Source: Rhodococcus sovatensis (GTDB taxonomy: Bacteria > Actinomycetota > Actinomycetes > Mycobacteriales > Mycobacteriaceae). Taken from it: a stretch of DNA of 64,000 nucleotides. Numbering within the stretch: position 1 is the stretch's first letter; each line of letters starts with the position of its first letter. Under the pieces are notes generated by a model. It saw nothing but the letters and a program-made list of their open reading frames with translations, ran no database searches and was not told the origin of the DNA. Shown piece by piece: positions 36,673 through 45,628 of the stretch. The stretch covers positions 4,712,001-4,776,000 of the forward strand of contig NZ_CP147846.1 in the NCBI RefSeq assembly GCF_037327425.1, read 5' to 3'. The position numbers were made by a program, and so were the translations under genes.

Positions 36673-37815
36673 CTAGAGGTCCAGTACGATTCGGCCGCCG
36701 GTGGCGCGGGAGACGCAGATGAGCATGTCGGTGTGTTGTTCTTCGGGTGTCAGTCGGGTGTCGCGGTGTTCGGGGGTGCCGGCGAGGACGCGGGTGCGGC
36801 AGGTTCCGCAGAATCCTTGTTGGCAGGAGTAGGCGATGTCGGGTCGGATTTTGCGGATGGCGTGCAGGGCGGTTTGGTCGGGGGCGACGGTGATGATGTC
36901 GCCGGTGTCGATGAGTTGGATTTCGAATTCGACGCCGCCGGTGACGGGGGGTGGGGAGAACCGTTCGAAGTACAGGTGGGTGGCGTCGGTGGCGTCGACG
37001 GTGGTGCGTACTGCGGAGATCATCGGTGGTGGTCCGCAGCAGTACACCGCGCCGCCGGTGACCTGGGCGAGGAGGTCTGCGGGGGTGGGGTGTCCGTCGA
37101 CGTCGTCGGTTCGGATTCGGACGTGGGGGCTGTTCCAGGCTTCGATCTCGTCGAGGAACGGCATCGATTCGCGGTTGCGCCCGCAGTAGAGCAGTTGCCA
37201 GTCCATTCCAGCGGCCTGGGCGGCGCGCACCATCGGCAGGATTGCGGTGATACCGATACCGCCGGCGATGAACAGTGCCTGTCCGCGGGCGACGAACGGG
37301 AATCCGTTGCGGGGTCCACGTACGAGAATTTCGGTGCCGATGTCGAGTCGATGCATCTCCTGCGATCCACCACCGCCGTCGGGGATCAGGCGTACGGCGA
37401 CGGTGTAGCTGGAGCGGTCGGCCGGGTCACCGCACAGTGAGTACTGTCGTCGCCGCCCGGATGGGAGATGCAGATCGATGTGCATTCCCGGTACCCACGC
37501 CGGTAGGTCGGTGCCGTCCGGGGATGTGAACGTCAACTGCACGACCTGCTCGTCGACACAAAGGACGACCCGCCGGGCCACGGTCAAGGCCAGGGTCTGC
37601 GCAACTGGCATCGCTGCATTCCCACTGCTGTTGCTGTCGGTGTGGGTAGTGCTGTGGTCGAGGAGGGCGAACCATTTGTCCAATGCGTCGGTGACCAAGG
37701 AGACGGTCTGATCGGGTATCGCCCGACCGTAGAGATCGGGTGGGATCGTCCGACCCTGCCTAAAGGTCTCGACGGTCTCGGTCAGAAGCGCCCACCTACG
37801 CCGCAGGCCCATCAT
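36673..37815 (-). CDS. FNR-type oxidoreductase fused to a [2Fe-2S] ferredoxin domain
   Basis: A 380-residue electron-transfer protein. An unusual helical N-terminal extension (about 1-75) precedes an FNR-like flavin domain with RQYS (123-126), a nucleotide-binding domain with GGIGIT (185-190) and CGPPPM (260-265), and a C-terminal plant-type ferredoxin domain with cluster ligands C331, C336, C339 and C367. The order matches phthalate dioxygenase reductase/VanB proteins, which feed electrons from NAD(P)H to oxygenases. It overlaps the upstream diiron protein gene by four bases (ATGA), so that protein is the likely acceptor. The segment is unusually rich in GGTG/GTGG strings compared with gyrB and dciA. 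Confidence 0.88.
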   Translation of the reverse strand: MMGLRRRWALLTETVETFRQGRTIPPDLYGRAIPDQTVSLVTDALDKWFALLDHSTTHTDSNSSGNAAMPVAQTLALTVARRVVLCVDEQVVQLTFTSPDGTDLPAWVPGMHIDLHLPSGRRRQYSLCGDPADRSSYTVAVRLIPDGGGGSQEMHRLDIGTEILVRGPRNGFPFVARGQALFIAGGIGITAILPMVRAAQAAGMDWQLLYCGRNRESMPFLDEIEAWNSPHVRIRTDDVDGHPTPADLLAQVTGGAVYCCGPPPMISAVRTTVDATDATHLYFERFSPPPVTGGVEFEIQLIDTGDIITVAPDQTALHAIRKIRPDIAYSCQQGFCGTCRTRVLAGTPEHRDTRLTPEEQHTDMLICVSRATGGRIVLDL

Positions 37816-38756
37816 CGGGCGGCAGCGCGCGCGGCCGGCGACGACGCCAAGTATTGGACGGCTTGTTCGGTGCTGCCTTCCTGCGCAGGGTGGTAACCGG
37901 ATTTGAAGTACCGCAGTGACGCGGACATGATCATGGACGGCGACGGAAACAGTCCCCGACGTGCGACATCGCGGTACGCGCGCAGAGTCGGACGGCGTCT
38001 ACGACGCGGTAGATGCGCCAATGTGGGGTCCTGCTCCATCAGAAACCGCACCCCGCGGGTCCAGAACCACACCAGAGTCGGGGCGATCGCGAGATAAGTG
38101 CGTAGTCGCCGGGCCGGGCGGACATCGAAGTACTGCATCACCTCGAACGCAACGGATCGGTGTTCGACTTCCTCAGCGCCGTGCCAACGCAGCAGATCGA
38201 GCATCGTGGGATCGAACTCGACCTCGTCGAGTGCGTGGGCGTTGAGAACCCAATCACCGAGGAACGCCGTCAGATGTTCCACCGCGGCGATCAACGCAAC
38301 CCGCTCGATCAGAGAGTTACGGCTGTGACCCTCACGGTTGCCCAGAGCCCGCCCGAACAGGAACTGCATCTGCTCAACGTAGGGAGCGACGTCGATACCA
38401 TGCCCGGTCAACGAGTCGAGAACCTGAGTATGTGCATCGGCATGGACTGCTTCTTGCCCGATGAATCCGATCACGTCGTCACGAAGTTGTTCGTCATGGA
38501 TCAACGGCAACGCCTCTTTGAACGTGCGCACGAACCACTCCTCGCCTTCAGGAAGGAGCAGATGCATCACGTTGATCAAATGTGTCGCCAACGGATCACG
38601 ATCGAGGTAATGCAGGGGCAACGACGCCCAATCGAACGAGACGTTCCGGGCCTGCAACACAACCCGATCGCCCGGCGCACGACCAGAAGCCGACCCGCCC
38701 GGTTCCTGCGAATATTCGGGTGAAGACACACATCCCTTTCCGAAAGTGGACGACAT
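37812..38756 (-). CDS. PF10118-like ferritin-fold protein (annotated metal-dependent hydrolase), likely diiron
   Basis: A 314-residue helical protein from the ATG at 38756 (other possible starts: ATG 38813, TTG 38831; none has a good ribosome site). It resembles the predicted metal-dependent hydrolase family PF10118. Candidate ligands occur in four helices: EGEEWF (Glu72/Glu73), QEAVHADAH (Glu102, His105, His109), AAVEH (Glu160, His161) and AEEVEH (Glu196, His199). That is the ExxH spacing of ferritin-like diiron enzymes. With a coupled FNR/[2Fe-2S] reductase, an oxygenase or desaturase role seems more likely than hydrolysis; this is inference. It interrupts the usual dciA-gyrB order. Confidence 0.75.
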   Translation of the reverse strand: MSSTFGKGCVSSPEYSQEPGGSASGRAPGDRVVLQARNVSFDWASLPLHYLDRDPLATHLINVMHLLLPEGEEWFVRTFKEALPLIHDEQLRDDVIGFIGQEAVHADAHTQVLDSLTGHGIDVAPYVEQMQFLFGRALGNREGHSRNSLIERVALIAAVEHLTAFLGDWVLNAHALDEVEFDPTMLDLLRWHGAEEVEHRSVAFEVMQYFDVRPARRLRTYLAIAPTLVWFWTRGVRFLMEQDPTLAHLPRRRRRPTLRAYRDVARRGLFPSPSMIMSASLRYFKSGYHPAQEGSTEQAVQYLASSPAARAAAR

Positions 38757-38835
38757 TTCGGCGACGATCCCGACCTCGTCGCCCGTTCCATCGATCACCG
38801 AGACGCTACGCATGGAGGCTCTGGAGAGCAACCAA

Positions 38836-38861
38836 GATCACTCTCGACCACTAATGTGATC
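38836..38861. promoter_or_regulatory. Inverted repeat upstream of the diiron/reductase genes
   Basis: GATCAC (38836-38841) and GTGATC (38856-38861) with a 14-base spacer, between the dciA stop and the start of the diiron protein gene. Suitable place for an operator; regulator unknown. Confidence 0.35.
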
Positions 38862-38882
38862 CGTTTTTTCGGAGACTTCTCA

Positions 38883-39452
38883 CTACCCGTACGTGTCCCT
38901 CGGTCCGCGGCCCTTGACGTGTCTATCACCCTTGCGCCAACTCTTGGTGGTGGGGCCATGGATCTTCAATGTCTTCACGACGCCGTGACCGACGGCCGCA
39001 GCGATTTTCGCCAGTATCTGAGCCTGCATAAGCCGCAGCTGAGTCGCCCATGCGGTCGATTCGGCACTCACACTGAGGACCCCGTCTTCAAGTTTTGTCG
39101 GTGTCGCGTGGGATGCGATGTCATCCCCGACCACTGCGGCCCAACGGCCGAGAACTGTTCCTTCGGAAACCTTGTCGGACCACCCGCGTGATTTGGCGAT
39201 GGATCCTGTCAAGGAACCCAGCGTCTGCGGGTCACGATCATCGGGGCCCGGTCCGGACCAACCTCGCTTTCGGCGACCGCGAAGGGCTCTGACTCCACCC
39301 GTCGGCGAGGATCTGCCCTGACCGACAGATTTACCGCTGGCCTTCGCGGCCGCTCGCGCGTCCTCGAGGGCACGGCGCGCCAGATCAACCCCTTTCAGTT
39401 CGGGTTCTGTTGGTGCACTGGGGTTGTCGCCGTCGGATCGATCGTCGTTCAC
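38883..39452 (-). CDS. dciA: DciA-like helicase loader (DUF721)
   Basis: A 189-residue protein, counterpart of mycobacterial Rv0004. A charged, probably disordered N-terminal region (about 1-85) is followed by the DUF721/DciA domain (about 88-175) with WSDKVSEGTVLGRWAAVVGDDIASHATP and LSVSAESTAWATQLRLM. DciA loads the replicative helicase DnaB in bacteria without DnaC, which suits its place at oriC. The GTG start overlaps the recF stop (GTGA). Confidence 0.9.
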   Translation of the reverse strand: MNDDRSDGDNPSAPTEPELKGVDLARRALEDARAAAKASGKSVGQGRSSPTGGVRALRGRRKRGWSGPGPDDRDPQTLGSLTGSIAKSRGWSDKVSEGTVLGRWAAVVGDDIASHATPTKLEDGVLSVSAESTAWATQLRLMQAQILAKIAAAVGHGVVKTLKIHGPTTKSWRKGDRHVKGRGPRDTYG

Positions 39453-40669
39453 AGCTGCACACCCTCTTCCGCATCGCGAGTTACGATTTTCGAAATTCGG
39501 GCCGATTCATGTTGTACTGCTTCGACTTCGAGTCTGTTCGCATTGAGTTCGTCCGGAACGTCCTCGGCCACCGCTGCGGTAATCAAAACTTGTTCGGCAT
39601 CGGCTGCAACTTTCGCAAGAGCACTACGTCTCTTGCGGTCGAGCTCGGCAAAGACATCGTCGAGCATCAAGACGGGGTCGGATCCTTCGGACCGCAACAA
39701 CGCGAACGAAGCCAAACGAAGTGACAGGGCGAAGGACCACGATTCACCATGGCTGGCAAAGCCTTTCGCGGGCTGGTCACCGAGTGCCAACTCGAGATCG
39801 TCTCGATGCGGTCCGACCAGACACACCCCACGCTCGATTTCCCGCTGCCGCATCTGCATCAGTTGATGAAGAAACGCGGCCTCGAGGACCTCGACGTCAT
39901 CCGATTCGGGCGTACGGTGTGCATCGGCGAACTCCGGAGGCAACGCATCACCGAGACTGCTTCGGTATCTGACTGCTGCAGGACGAGATTCGGGTGCAAT
40001 CGAGGAGTAGGACTCCGCCACGAACGGAAGGAGTTCGTGTACCAACGCAATACGCGCAGCAAGCACTTGCGCACCGTGTGCTGCGAGATGTCCATCCCAA
40101 ACATCCAGCGTCGCAAGAGCACTGGCACCGTCACTTGACCTGCTACCACGCCTGAGCGCACCACCTGCAGTCTTCAACAGTGCCGAACGCTGCCTGAGCA
40201 CTTTGTCGTAATCTGCTCGTATTGCGGCCATTCGAGGTCGACGTGTCGTGGCCAGATCATCGAGGTACCGTCGACGCTCACCGGGATCGCCGCGTACCAA
40301 CGACAGATCCTCGGGCGCGAAGAGCACAGTCTGCAGGACACCGAGAATTTCCCGCGGCCGTCGGACCGGCGATCGGTTCATTCTCGCCTTGTTCGCTTTG
40401 CCCTCGAGCAATTCGATGTCGATCGTCAGTTCACGGCCGAGATTCACCACCGATGCGCTGGCGAATGCACGTTCGGCGCCCGCTCGGATCATCGGTGCAT
40501 CGGCAGACACTCGATGAGAGGACAGCGTCGACAGATAACCGAGAGACTCGATCAGATTGGTCTTGCCATGTCCGTTCGGTCCGACGAACACCATCGATCC
40601 CGGCCCCGGATCGATGGTGACGCCGTCCCACGAGCGAAAGTCACGCAGGGTGAAGGAGCGAACGAACAA
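39449..40669 (-). CDS. recF: DNA replication and repair protein RecF
   Basis: A 406-residue SMC-like ATPase that helps load RecA at gaps. Walker A is VGPNGHGKTN (about 30-39), the signature region follows ERGVCLVGPHRDDLEL, and Walker B is VLMLDDVFAELD near residue 345. The start is a TTG three bases after the gnd stop; it gives MFVRSFTLRDFRSW, matching the usual RecF N-terminus. Such close spacing suggests coupling to gnd. Confidence 0.96.
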   Translation of the reverse strand: MFVRSFTLRDFRSWDGVTIDPGPGSMVFVGPNGHGKTNLIESLGYLSTLSSHRVSADAPMIRAGAERAFASASVVNLGRELTIDIELLEGKANKARMNRSPVRRPREILGVLQTVLFAPEDLSLVRGDPGERRRYLDDLATTRRPRMAAIRADYDKVLRQRSALLKTAGGALRRGSRSSDGASALATLDVWDGHLAAHGAQVLAARIALVHELLPFVAESYSSIAPESRPAAVRYRSSLGDALPPEFADAHRTPESDDVEVLEAAFLHQLMQMRQREIERGVCLVGPHRDDLELALGDQPAKGFASHGESWSFALSLRLASFALLRSEGSDPVLMLDDVFAELDRKRRSALAKVAADAEQVLITAAVAEDVPDELNANRLEVEAVQHESARISKIVTRDAEEGVQL

Positions 40670-40672
40670 GAC

Positions 40673-41593
40673 TTATTTCTTTGGGTCGGGTGCGCGGAGT
40701 GTCTCTTCGGTGGTGGCGCGCTTGACCGCATGCCCACCGAACTGATTCCGAAGAGCCGACACAGCCTTCATCGCCGGTGAGTCGGCCTGTCTGGACGCGA
40801 ACCGCGCGAACAGGGCTGCCGAAATGACAGGAGCGGGAACCGCGTGGCGAATCGCCTCCTCGACGGTCCAGCGTCCCTCACCCGAATCCTCGGTGTATCC
40901 GGATATCTCCCGAAACTCGGGGTCTTGCGCCAAAGCCTGAACGAGAAGGTCCAACAGCCACGAACGTACGACGGTTCCCTTGCTCCATGCGCGGAGTACT
41001 CCGTGGGTATCCTGCACCAACTCTTCGGCCTCGAGTAGCTCGTAGCCCTCTGCGTATGCCTGCATCAAGCCGTACTCGATGCCGTTGTGGACCATCTTCG
41101 AATAGTGGCCGGCACCGACCGGGCCCGCATGGACGAAGCCGTCGGCGCGCTCTCCCTCCGGACGAAGAGCATCGAAGATGGGGAGCGCGCGCTCGACGTC
41201 GTCCTCCGAACCTCCGACCATCAGGCCGTAGCCGTTCTCGAGGCCCCAGACACCGCCGGACACTCCTGCATCGATGTAGCCGATGCCCTTCTTCGCGAGA
41301 AGCTCGGCGTTCGGTCCGTCGTCGGTGAACCTCGAGTTGCCACCGTCGATGACCAGGTCACCCTCCTCGAGGGAGTCGGCGAGTCCGGTGATGGTATCCC
41401 GAGTGATCTTCCCCGACGGAACCATGACCCATACCACGCGAGGAGCCGTCAGCGAGCTGGCCAAGCCCTCGAGCGACGGGGTGTCCGTCACTTCGGGCCG
41501 TGGGTCGTATCCGATGACCTCGTGTCCCTGAGCGCGCAGACGCTCACGCATGTTGAAGCCCATTTTCCCGAGTCCGACCAGTCCCAGCTGCAT
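40673..41593 (-). CDS. gnd: 6-phosphogluconate dehydrogenase, decarboxylating (short GndA-like form)
   Basis: A 306-residue enzyme converting 6-phosphogluconate to ribulose-5-phosphate and CO2. The N-terminal dinucleotide fold GLGKMGFNM, the substrate motif DGGNSRFTDD, DAGVSGGVWGLENGYGLMVGG and the catalytic KMVHNGIEYGLMQA are clear. It belongs to the short NAD-preferring class, lacking the long C-terminal helical domain of the E. coli enzyme. ATG start with AAGGA about nine bases upstream. It sits between dnaN and recF as in many actinobacteria. Confidence 0.95.
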   Translation of the reverse strand: MQLGLVGLGKMGFNMRERLRAQGHEVIGYDPRPEVTDTPSLEGLASSLTAPRVVWVMVPSGKITRDTITGLADSLEEGDLVIDGGNSRFTDDGPNAELLAKKGIGYIDAGVSGGVWGLENGYGLMVGGSEDDVERALPIFDALRPEGERADGFVHAGPVGAGHYSKMVHNGIEYGLMQAYAEGYELLEAEELVQDTHGVLRAWSKGTVVRSWLLDLLVQALAQDPEFREISGYTEDSGEGRWTVEEAIRHAVPAPVISAALFARFASRQADSPAMKAVSALRNQFGGHAVKRATTEETLRAPDPKK

Positions 41594-41673
41594 GCGGAGC
41601 GTCCTTCTCTAGTGTGCGGGTGGTGGTGGACTTTCTCGATATCGGAGGCCGTCCACACGCTGGCGTACCCTTT

Positions 41674-42858
41674 TCAGCCCGGAAGGCGAACCGGCATCAG
41701 CAGGTACGTGTAAGCACTCTGCGGTGCCGCGAACTTGCCCGAGGAGTCAGGTACCAGTTCATCATCCGTGGTCGGACGAAGAACCGCAGGCCTACTGGGT
41801 GTCGTGAAACCGAATGTGACCTTTTCGCTGTGCAACGAGGACAGCCCGTCGATCAGGTAACCGGGGTTGAATGCAATGGTCAGCGCCTCACCTTGGAAAT
41901 CTGCCATGAGTGCTTCCTCGGCGCGCCCTGCGTCGTCGCCGCCTGCCGAAAGCAACACTCCGTCGGGGGAGAACTCGAGGCGAACCTGTGCGCCACGCTC
42001 GGCGACGAGGGCGACGCGTTTGATCGCTTCGACGAGCGGGGCGATCTCGACTACCGCAACCGCGGTGTGCTCTGCGGGCAACAGCTGACGGAACTTGGGA
42101 AAATCCGCGTCGAGAAGTCTCGTTGTGGTGCGACGTCCACCGCTGATGATTCCCAGGAGGCCGTCTGCCCCAACAGATGACCCCGATCCCAGTGCCAGCT
42201 CGACCGGCGAATTTGCGTTGCCGGTCAACGTCTTTGCAGACTCGGACAGGGTGCGGGCCGGAATCAGAACCTCGGTTTTGGTCTCGCCTCCGACGGGCAT
42301 CCACTCGAGCTCGCGGACCGCTAGACGGAATCGATCTGTGGCGGCCAGTACGACGGTGGTTCCGTGGATTTCGACTCGAATACCGGTCAGCATCGGCAAC
42401 GTGTCGTCCTTGCCGGCGGCCACGGCGACCTGCGCGATGGCTTCCGAGAACACATCGACTGCGATAGACCCCGTTTGGGTGGGGAGTTCCGGCAGCTGCG
42501 GGTAGTCCTCGACGGGCATCGTCGGGAGCGAGAATTTCGCGCTACCACACGTGATGAGCACTCGAGTACCTTCGACTCCGACGTCGACAGGCTTGTTCGG
42601 CAGCGACTTGGTGATGTCGGCCAGAAGTTTGCCGGATACGAGTACTCGACCTGCAGTCGCGACCTCGGCCGACACTCGAACCTGAGCCGAGACCTCGTAG
42701 TCGAAACCCGACACGGTCAGACCTTGATCATCGGCGGCAAGCAGCACACCACCGAGAACCGGGACAGGGGGCCTCGACGGCAGGCTTCGAGCAACCCAGG
42801 CAACGGAATCGGAGAAATCTTCGCGAGCAACGCGAAACTTCAGACTTCCAAGCTCCAT
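41674..42858 (-). CDS. dnaN: DNA polymerase III beta subunit (sliding clamp)
   Basis: A 394-residue sliding clamp of three similar domains (about 1-125, 130-250, 255-394) ending in the conserved C-terminal YTYLLMPVRLPG that forms part of the client-binding pocket. It tethers polymerase and repair enzymes to DNA. The ATG at 42858 begins the family N-terminus (MELGSLKFRVAREDF); the frame from 42975 has no support. AGAGGA lies about 11 bases upstream. Separated from dnaA by 620 bases holding oriC. Confidence 0.97.
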   Translation of the reverse strand: MELGSLKFRVAREDFSDSVAWVARSLPSRPPVPVLGGVLLAADDQGLTVSGFDYEVSAQVRVSAEVATAGRVLVSGKLLADITKSLPNKPVDVGVEGTRVLITCGSAKFSLPTMPVEDYPQLPELPTQTGSIAVDVFSEAIAQVAVAAGKDDTLPMLTGIRVEIHGTTVVLAATDRFRLAVRELEWMPVGGETKTEVLIPARTLSESAKTLTGNANSPVELALGSGSSVGADGLLGIISGGRRTTTRLLDADFPKFRQLLPAEHTAVAVVEIAPLVEAIKRVALVAERGAQVRLEFSPDGVLLSAGGDDAGRAEEALMADFQGEALTIAFNPGYLIDGLSSLHSEKVTFGFTTPSRPAVLRPTTDDELVPDSSGKFAAPQSAYTYLLMPVRLPG

Positions 42859-43380
42859 CGCTCGGTTTTTCCTCTCGTTCGGCAGCGGTCCATCTCGAAG
42901 AGTCGTCTTCGATGAGTGCCTGATGCGCTCGATACCGGTGCATCGAAGAGTCTGACACAGGCGATGGTCATGCACACCGTATGCCCTTCGCGACCAACTT
43001 GAAAGCCGAACTGTCGTCCTCGAGGGTGCGCGAGGTGCCTCTCGAACGGCCTGTGAACGGATCGCTCCCCAACACCTGTTTTCAAAGAGATTCCTTTCAA
43101 GAGAAATTCTTCGTATTAATAGGTCCTGTGGAATCTGTGCACACGTGTCATTTCACGCTGGTCGGCAGGCGTGGTGTCGTGGGGATGAACTCTGCACCAA
43201 TCAGCGGTTGCGTCGGGACGGCGTGTGGACAAATCTCAGCGGTGCACAGGGCTTCACAGTTCATCCCCAGATACGCACTTCTATCCACATGGTTATCCAC
43301 AGGTGTGAATCAATGGACAGAAGTACAAGAAAATTCTCTAGGACAGACCTCGAGGCGGATTCGAATCACCGAAACATGCA

Positions 43381-43415
43381 ACAGGGGCGGACCCGAAATT
43401 CGGGCCCGCCCCTGT
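43381..43415 (-). terminator. Strong hairpin after dnaA
   Basis: Arms ACAGGGGCGG (43381-43390) and CCGCCCCTGT (43406-43415) enclose a second stem CCCGAA/TTCGGG. It lies about 65 bases past the dnaA stop. There is no U-run, so it may terminate inefficiently or insulate oriC from transcription. Confidence 0.65.
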
Positions 43416-43449
43416 CTGCGGGGAGTTGTGCGATGTCCAGCCGAGTGCC

Positions 43450-43461
43450 GTCACTGGTGAC
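43450..43461. repeat. GTCAC-TG-GTGAC palindrome next to the dnaA stop
   Basis: A perfect 12-base palindrome 18 bases downstream of the dnaA stop codon. Closely related to the 13-base CGTCACTGTGACG copies at 48471 and 52837. Confidence 0.5.
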
Positions 43462-43478
43462 TCGCGGTAGTCCCCCTC

Positions 43479-45008
43479 TTACCTCTTGGAACGCTGCTTG
43501 ATCCGTGCGGTGAGCTCTTGCACCTGGTCGTAGACCTTCCTGCGTTCGGTCATCTCCTTGCGGATCTTCTTGTCCGCATACATCACCGTCGTGTGGTCGC
43601 GACCGAACGTCTGACCGATCTTGGGAAGTGACAGATCGGTCAGTTCACGGCACAGATACATTGCGATCTGCCTGGCCATGGCAAGGGCACGGGCCTTTCC
43701 AGGCCCACAGAGATCATCGATCGAGGTATTGAAGTACTCGGCTGTGACGGCCATGATCGTCGCTGCATTGATCTCGAGACTCGTCGAATCCGGCATCAGA
43801 TCTCGTAGGACGACCTCTGCCAGAGTCAGATCGAGCGCCTGTCCGTTGAGGGAAGCGAACGCGGTGACACGAATGAGCGCACCCTCGAGCTCGCGAATGT
43901 TGCGTTCGATACGACTGGCGATCAGCTCGAGGACGTCGTGGGGTACGTCCAGTCGATCCATTCGTGCCTTCTTGCTCAGAATCGCGATGCGCGTTTCCAG
44001 CTCCGGCGGCTGAACGTCCGTGATCAGACCCCACTCGAATCGCGTACGCAGTCGTTCCTCGAGTGTCGCCAGCTGTTTCGGCGGACGGTCGGACGAGACG
44101 ACGATCTGCTTGTTCGCGTTGTGCAGGGTGTTGAAGGTGTGGAAGAACTCCTCCTGGATTCCCTCTTTGCCTTCGATGAACTGGATGTCGTCGACGAGGA
44201 GAACGTCTGTCTCCCGATATCGACGCTTGAACGCAACCTTCCGGTCGTCGCGAAGGCTGTTGATGAAGTCGTTGGTGAATTCTTCGGTCGAGACGTACTT
44301 GACCCGCATACCGGGAAATAGACGTTGCGCGTAGTGGCCGGCAGCGTGCAGAAGATGAGTCTTGCCCAGACCGGACGCACCCCATACGAACAGAGGGTTG
44401 TACGCACGGGCCGGTGCCTCCGCGATCGCGACGGCTGCAGCATGCGCGAAACGGTTGGACGCGCCGATGACGAAGGTATCGAAGGTGTACTTGGAATTCA
44501 GGCTGCCGGCACCCGGAGTCGTGTTCGACGACTCGGGAGGCTTGGTGAAGTACGTCGGCCATGAATTCTGAACACTTGCCAGAGCCTCACGCTCGTCGTC
44601 GACCTCTTCGTAGTCCGCAGTTTCGGAGTCGGAAGGATCGTCGTCAGTGCTGGTGAGGAAGCGTCGACGGTAGGTCGGTGAGCTCGGAGTTTCGGGATAC
44701 CCGCGTTCGGGCTCGGTTTTCTCGTCGTCCGGCGCCGAGATGCGGACACCCAGCCCTTCGACTCCCTGCCCGAGGTGTCTGCCCAACGCGTGGAGAATCG
44801 GTTCTCGGAGGTCTCGTTCGATGGCTTCCTGGGCGAACGACGATGGAACTGCCAGGAGCGCGAACCCCTGGGTCAAGGTCAGGGGTTCGACGAGCGCGAG
44901 CCACGCCTTCTGTCCCTTGGTCAGCGGTTGTCCGCTGTGCCGGTCGGACGTCAGCTCCGTGACAACCTCTGGCCAGACGCGCGCCAGCGCACCCGGATCC
45001 TCGTTCAC
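43479..45008 (-). CDS. dnaA: Chromosomal replication initiator protein DnaA
   Basis: A 509-residue initiator. Domain I (about 1-90) and a variable acidic linker (about 95-165) precede the AAA+ domain with Walker A WGASGLGKTH and Walker B VLLVDDIQF. The C-terminal domain IV carries the DnaA-box signature GRDHTTVMYADKKI. The GTG at 45008 has GGGAGG about four bases upstream; an ATG four codons earlier would bury that site in coding sequence. DnaA boxes flank the gene on both sides, consistent with autoregulation. Confidence 0.97.
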   Translation of the reverse strand: MNEDPGALARVWPEVVTELTSDRHSGQPLTKGQKAWLALVEPLTLTQGFALLAVPSSFAQEAIERDLREPILHALGRHLGQGVEGLGVRISAPDDEKTEPERGYPETPSSPTYRRRFLTSTDDDPSDSETADYEEVDDEREALASVQNSWPTYFTKPPESSNTTPGAGSLNSKYTFDTFVIGASNRFAHAAAVAIAEAPARAYNPLFVWGASGLGKTHLLHAAGHYAQRLFPGMRVKYVSTEEFTNDFINSLRDDRKVAFKRRYRETDVLLVDDIQFIEGKEGIQEEFFHTFNTLHNANKQIVVSSDRPPKQLATLEERLRTRFEWGLITDVQPPELETRIAILSKKARMDRLDVPHDVLELIASRIERNIRELEGALIRVTAFASLNGQALDLTLAEVVLRDLMPDSTSLEINAATIMAVTAEYFNTSIDDLCGPGKARALAMARQIAMYLCRELTDLSLPKIGQTFGRDHTTVMYADKKIRKEMTERRKVYDQVQELTARIKQRSKR

Positions 45009-45628
45009 GGTGCCTCCCATTCGAACCGAACAAAATTACGAACTGCGCAGAGTGCGCTTGAAACCGATGTCGTCGAAGCGCCCGTACACCGCCCCCGGTT
45101 CGACTATCGTCCCCGACGACGAGCGTATCGGGGAGTCGCACCGAAGTGGTGCGTGCGCGCCCCGTACGAATATGCCACCTGGTGCGTGTTTCCACACAAT
45201 TATCCACAGGTGTGGATGAACGACATCGGTGTGACCCAGATCGACCGAGAACCGAGATTAAGGACGGTTTTATGGTCGGTGACCTGCGGCGTTGTGAAAT
45301 TGCGAAATCTCGAGCTACGGCATGCCCCTGTGAATGGATGCGGGATATTCCGGTGGAGCAGTTGTTCACAGGCCTTCGTCCCCAGCCTTGTGGATGAATT
45401 ACATCGATGTAGTCTTTGTGGTGGCGAGGAGACGAGTTTGACCCTTGCGTACTCGATCAGTACTCTCGAACAGTCACCCAAGGCGAGGTGGCCGATGCTT
45501 GCTGGCTGCTTACAGTCTGTATTCACTCGGGATTCTCGCTCTGGGATGTAATTCGAGTTCGACCGAACTCGGTACTACCGCCAGTAGACGTCCGAGTGGG
45601 CGTCGAAACTTTTCGAGGAGTGTTGACC
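45009..45628. promoter_or_regulatory. dnaA-rpmH divergent promoter region with DnaA boxes
   Basis: A 620-base gene-free region between the divergent genes dnaA and rpmH. It contains a perfect TTATCCACA (45200-45208), TGTGGATGA (45211-45219), TTGTTCACA (45362-45370) and TGTGGATGA (45389-45397). It should hold the dnaA and rpmH promoters, and may be part of a bipartite origin. The open frames crossing it have no recognisable product until rpmH itself. Confidence 0.8.

Larger units (their letters stand above)
42859..43478. other. oriC: Replication origin region (dnaN-dnaA interval)
   Basis: A 620-base gene-free interval. It holds an AT-rich stretch (43081-43121, about 27 percent GC in a genome well above 60 percent) that may be the unwinding element. 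DnaA-box sequences follow: TGTGGACAA (43224-43232), TCATCCCCA (43261), CTATCCACA (43281-43289) and a perfect TTATCCACA (43293-43301). The position matches the experimentally known oriC of related actinobacteria. It also carries the dnaN promoter and the dnaA 3' hairpin. Confidence 0.85.
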
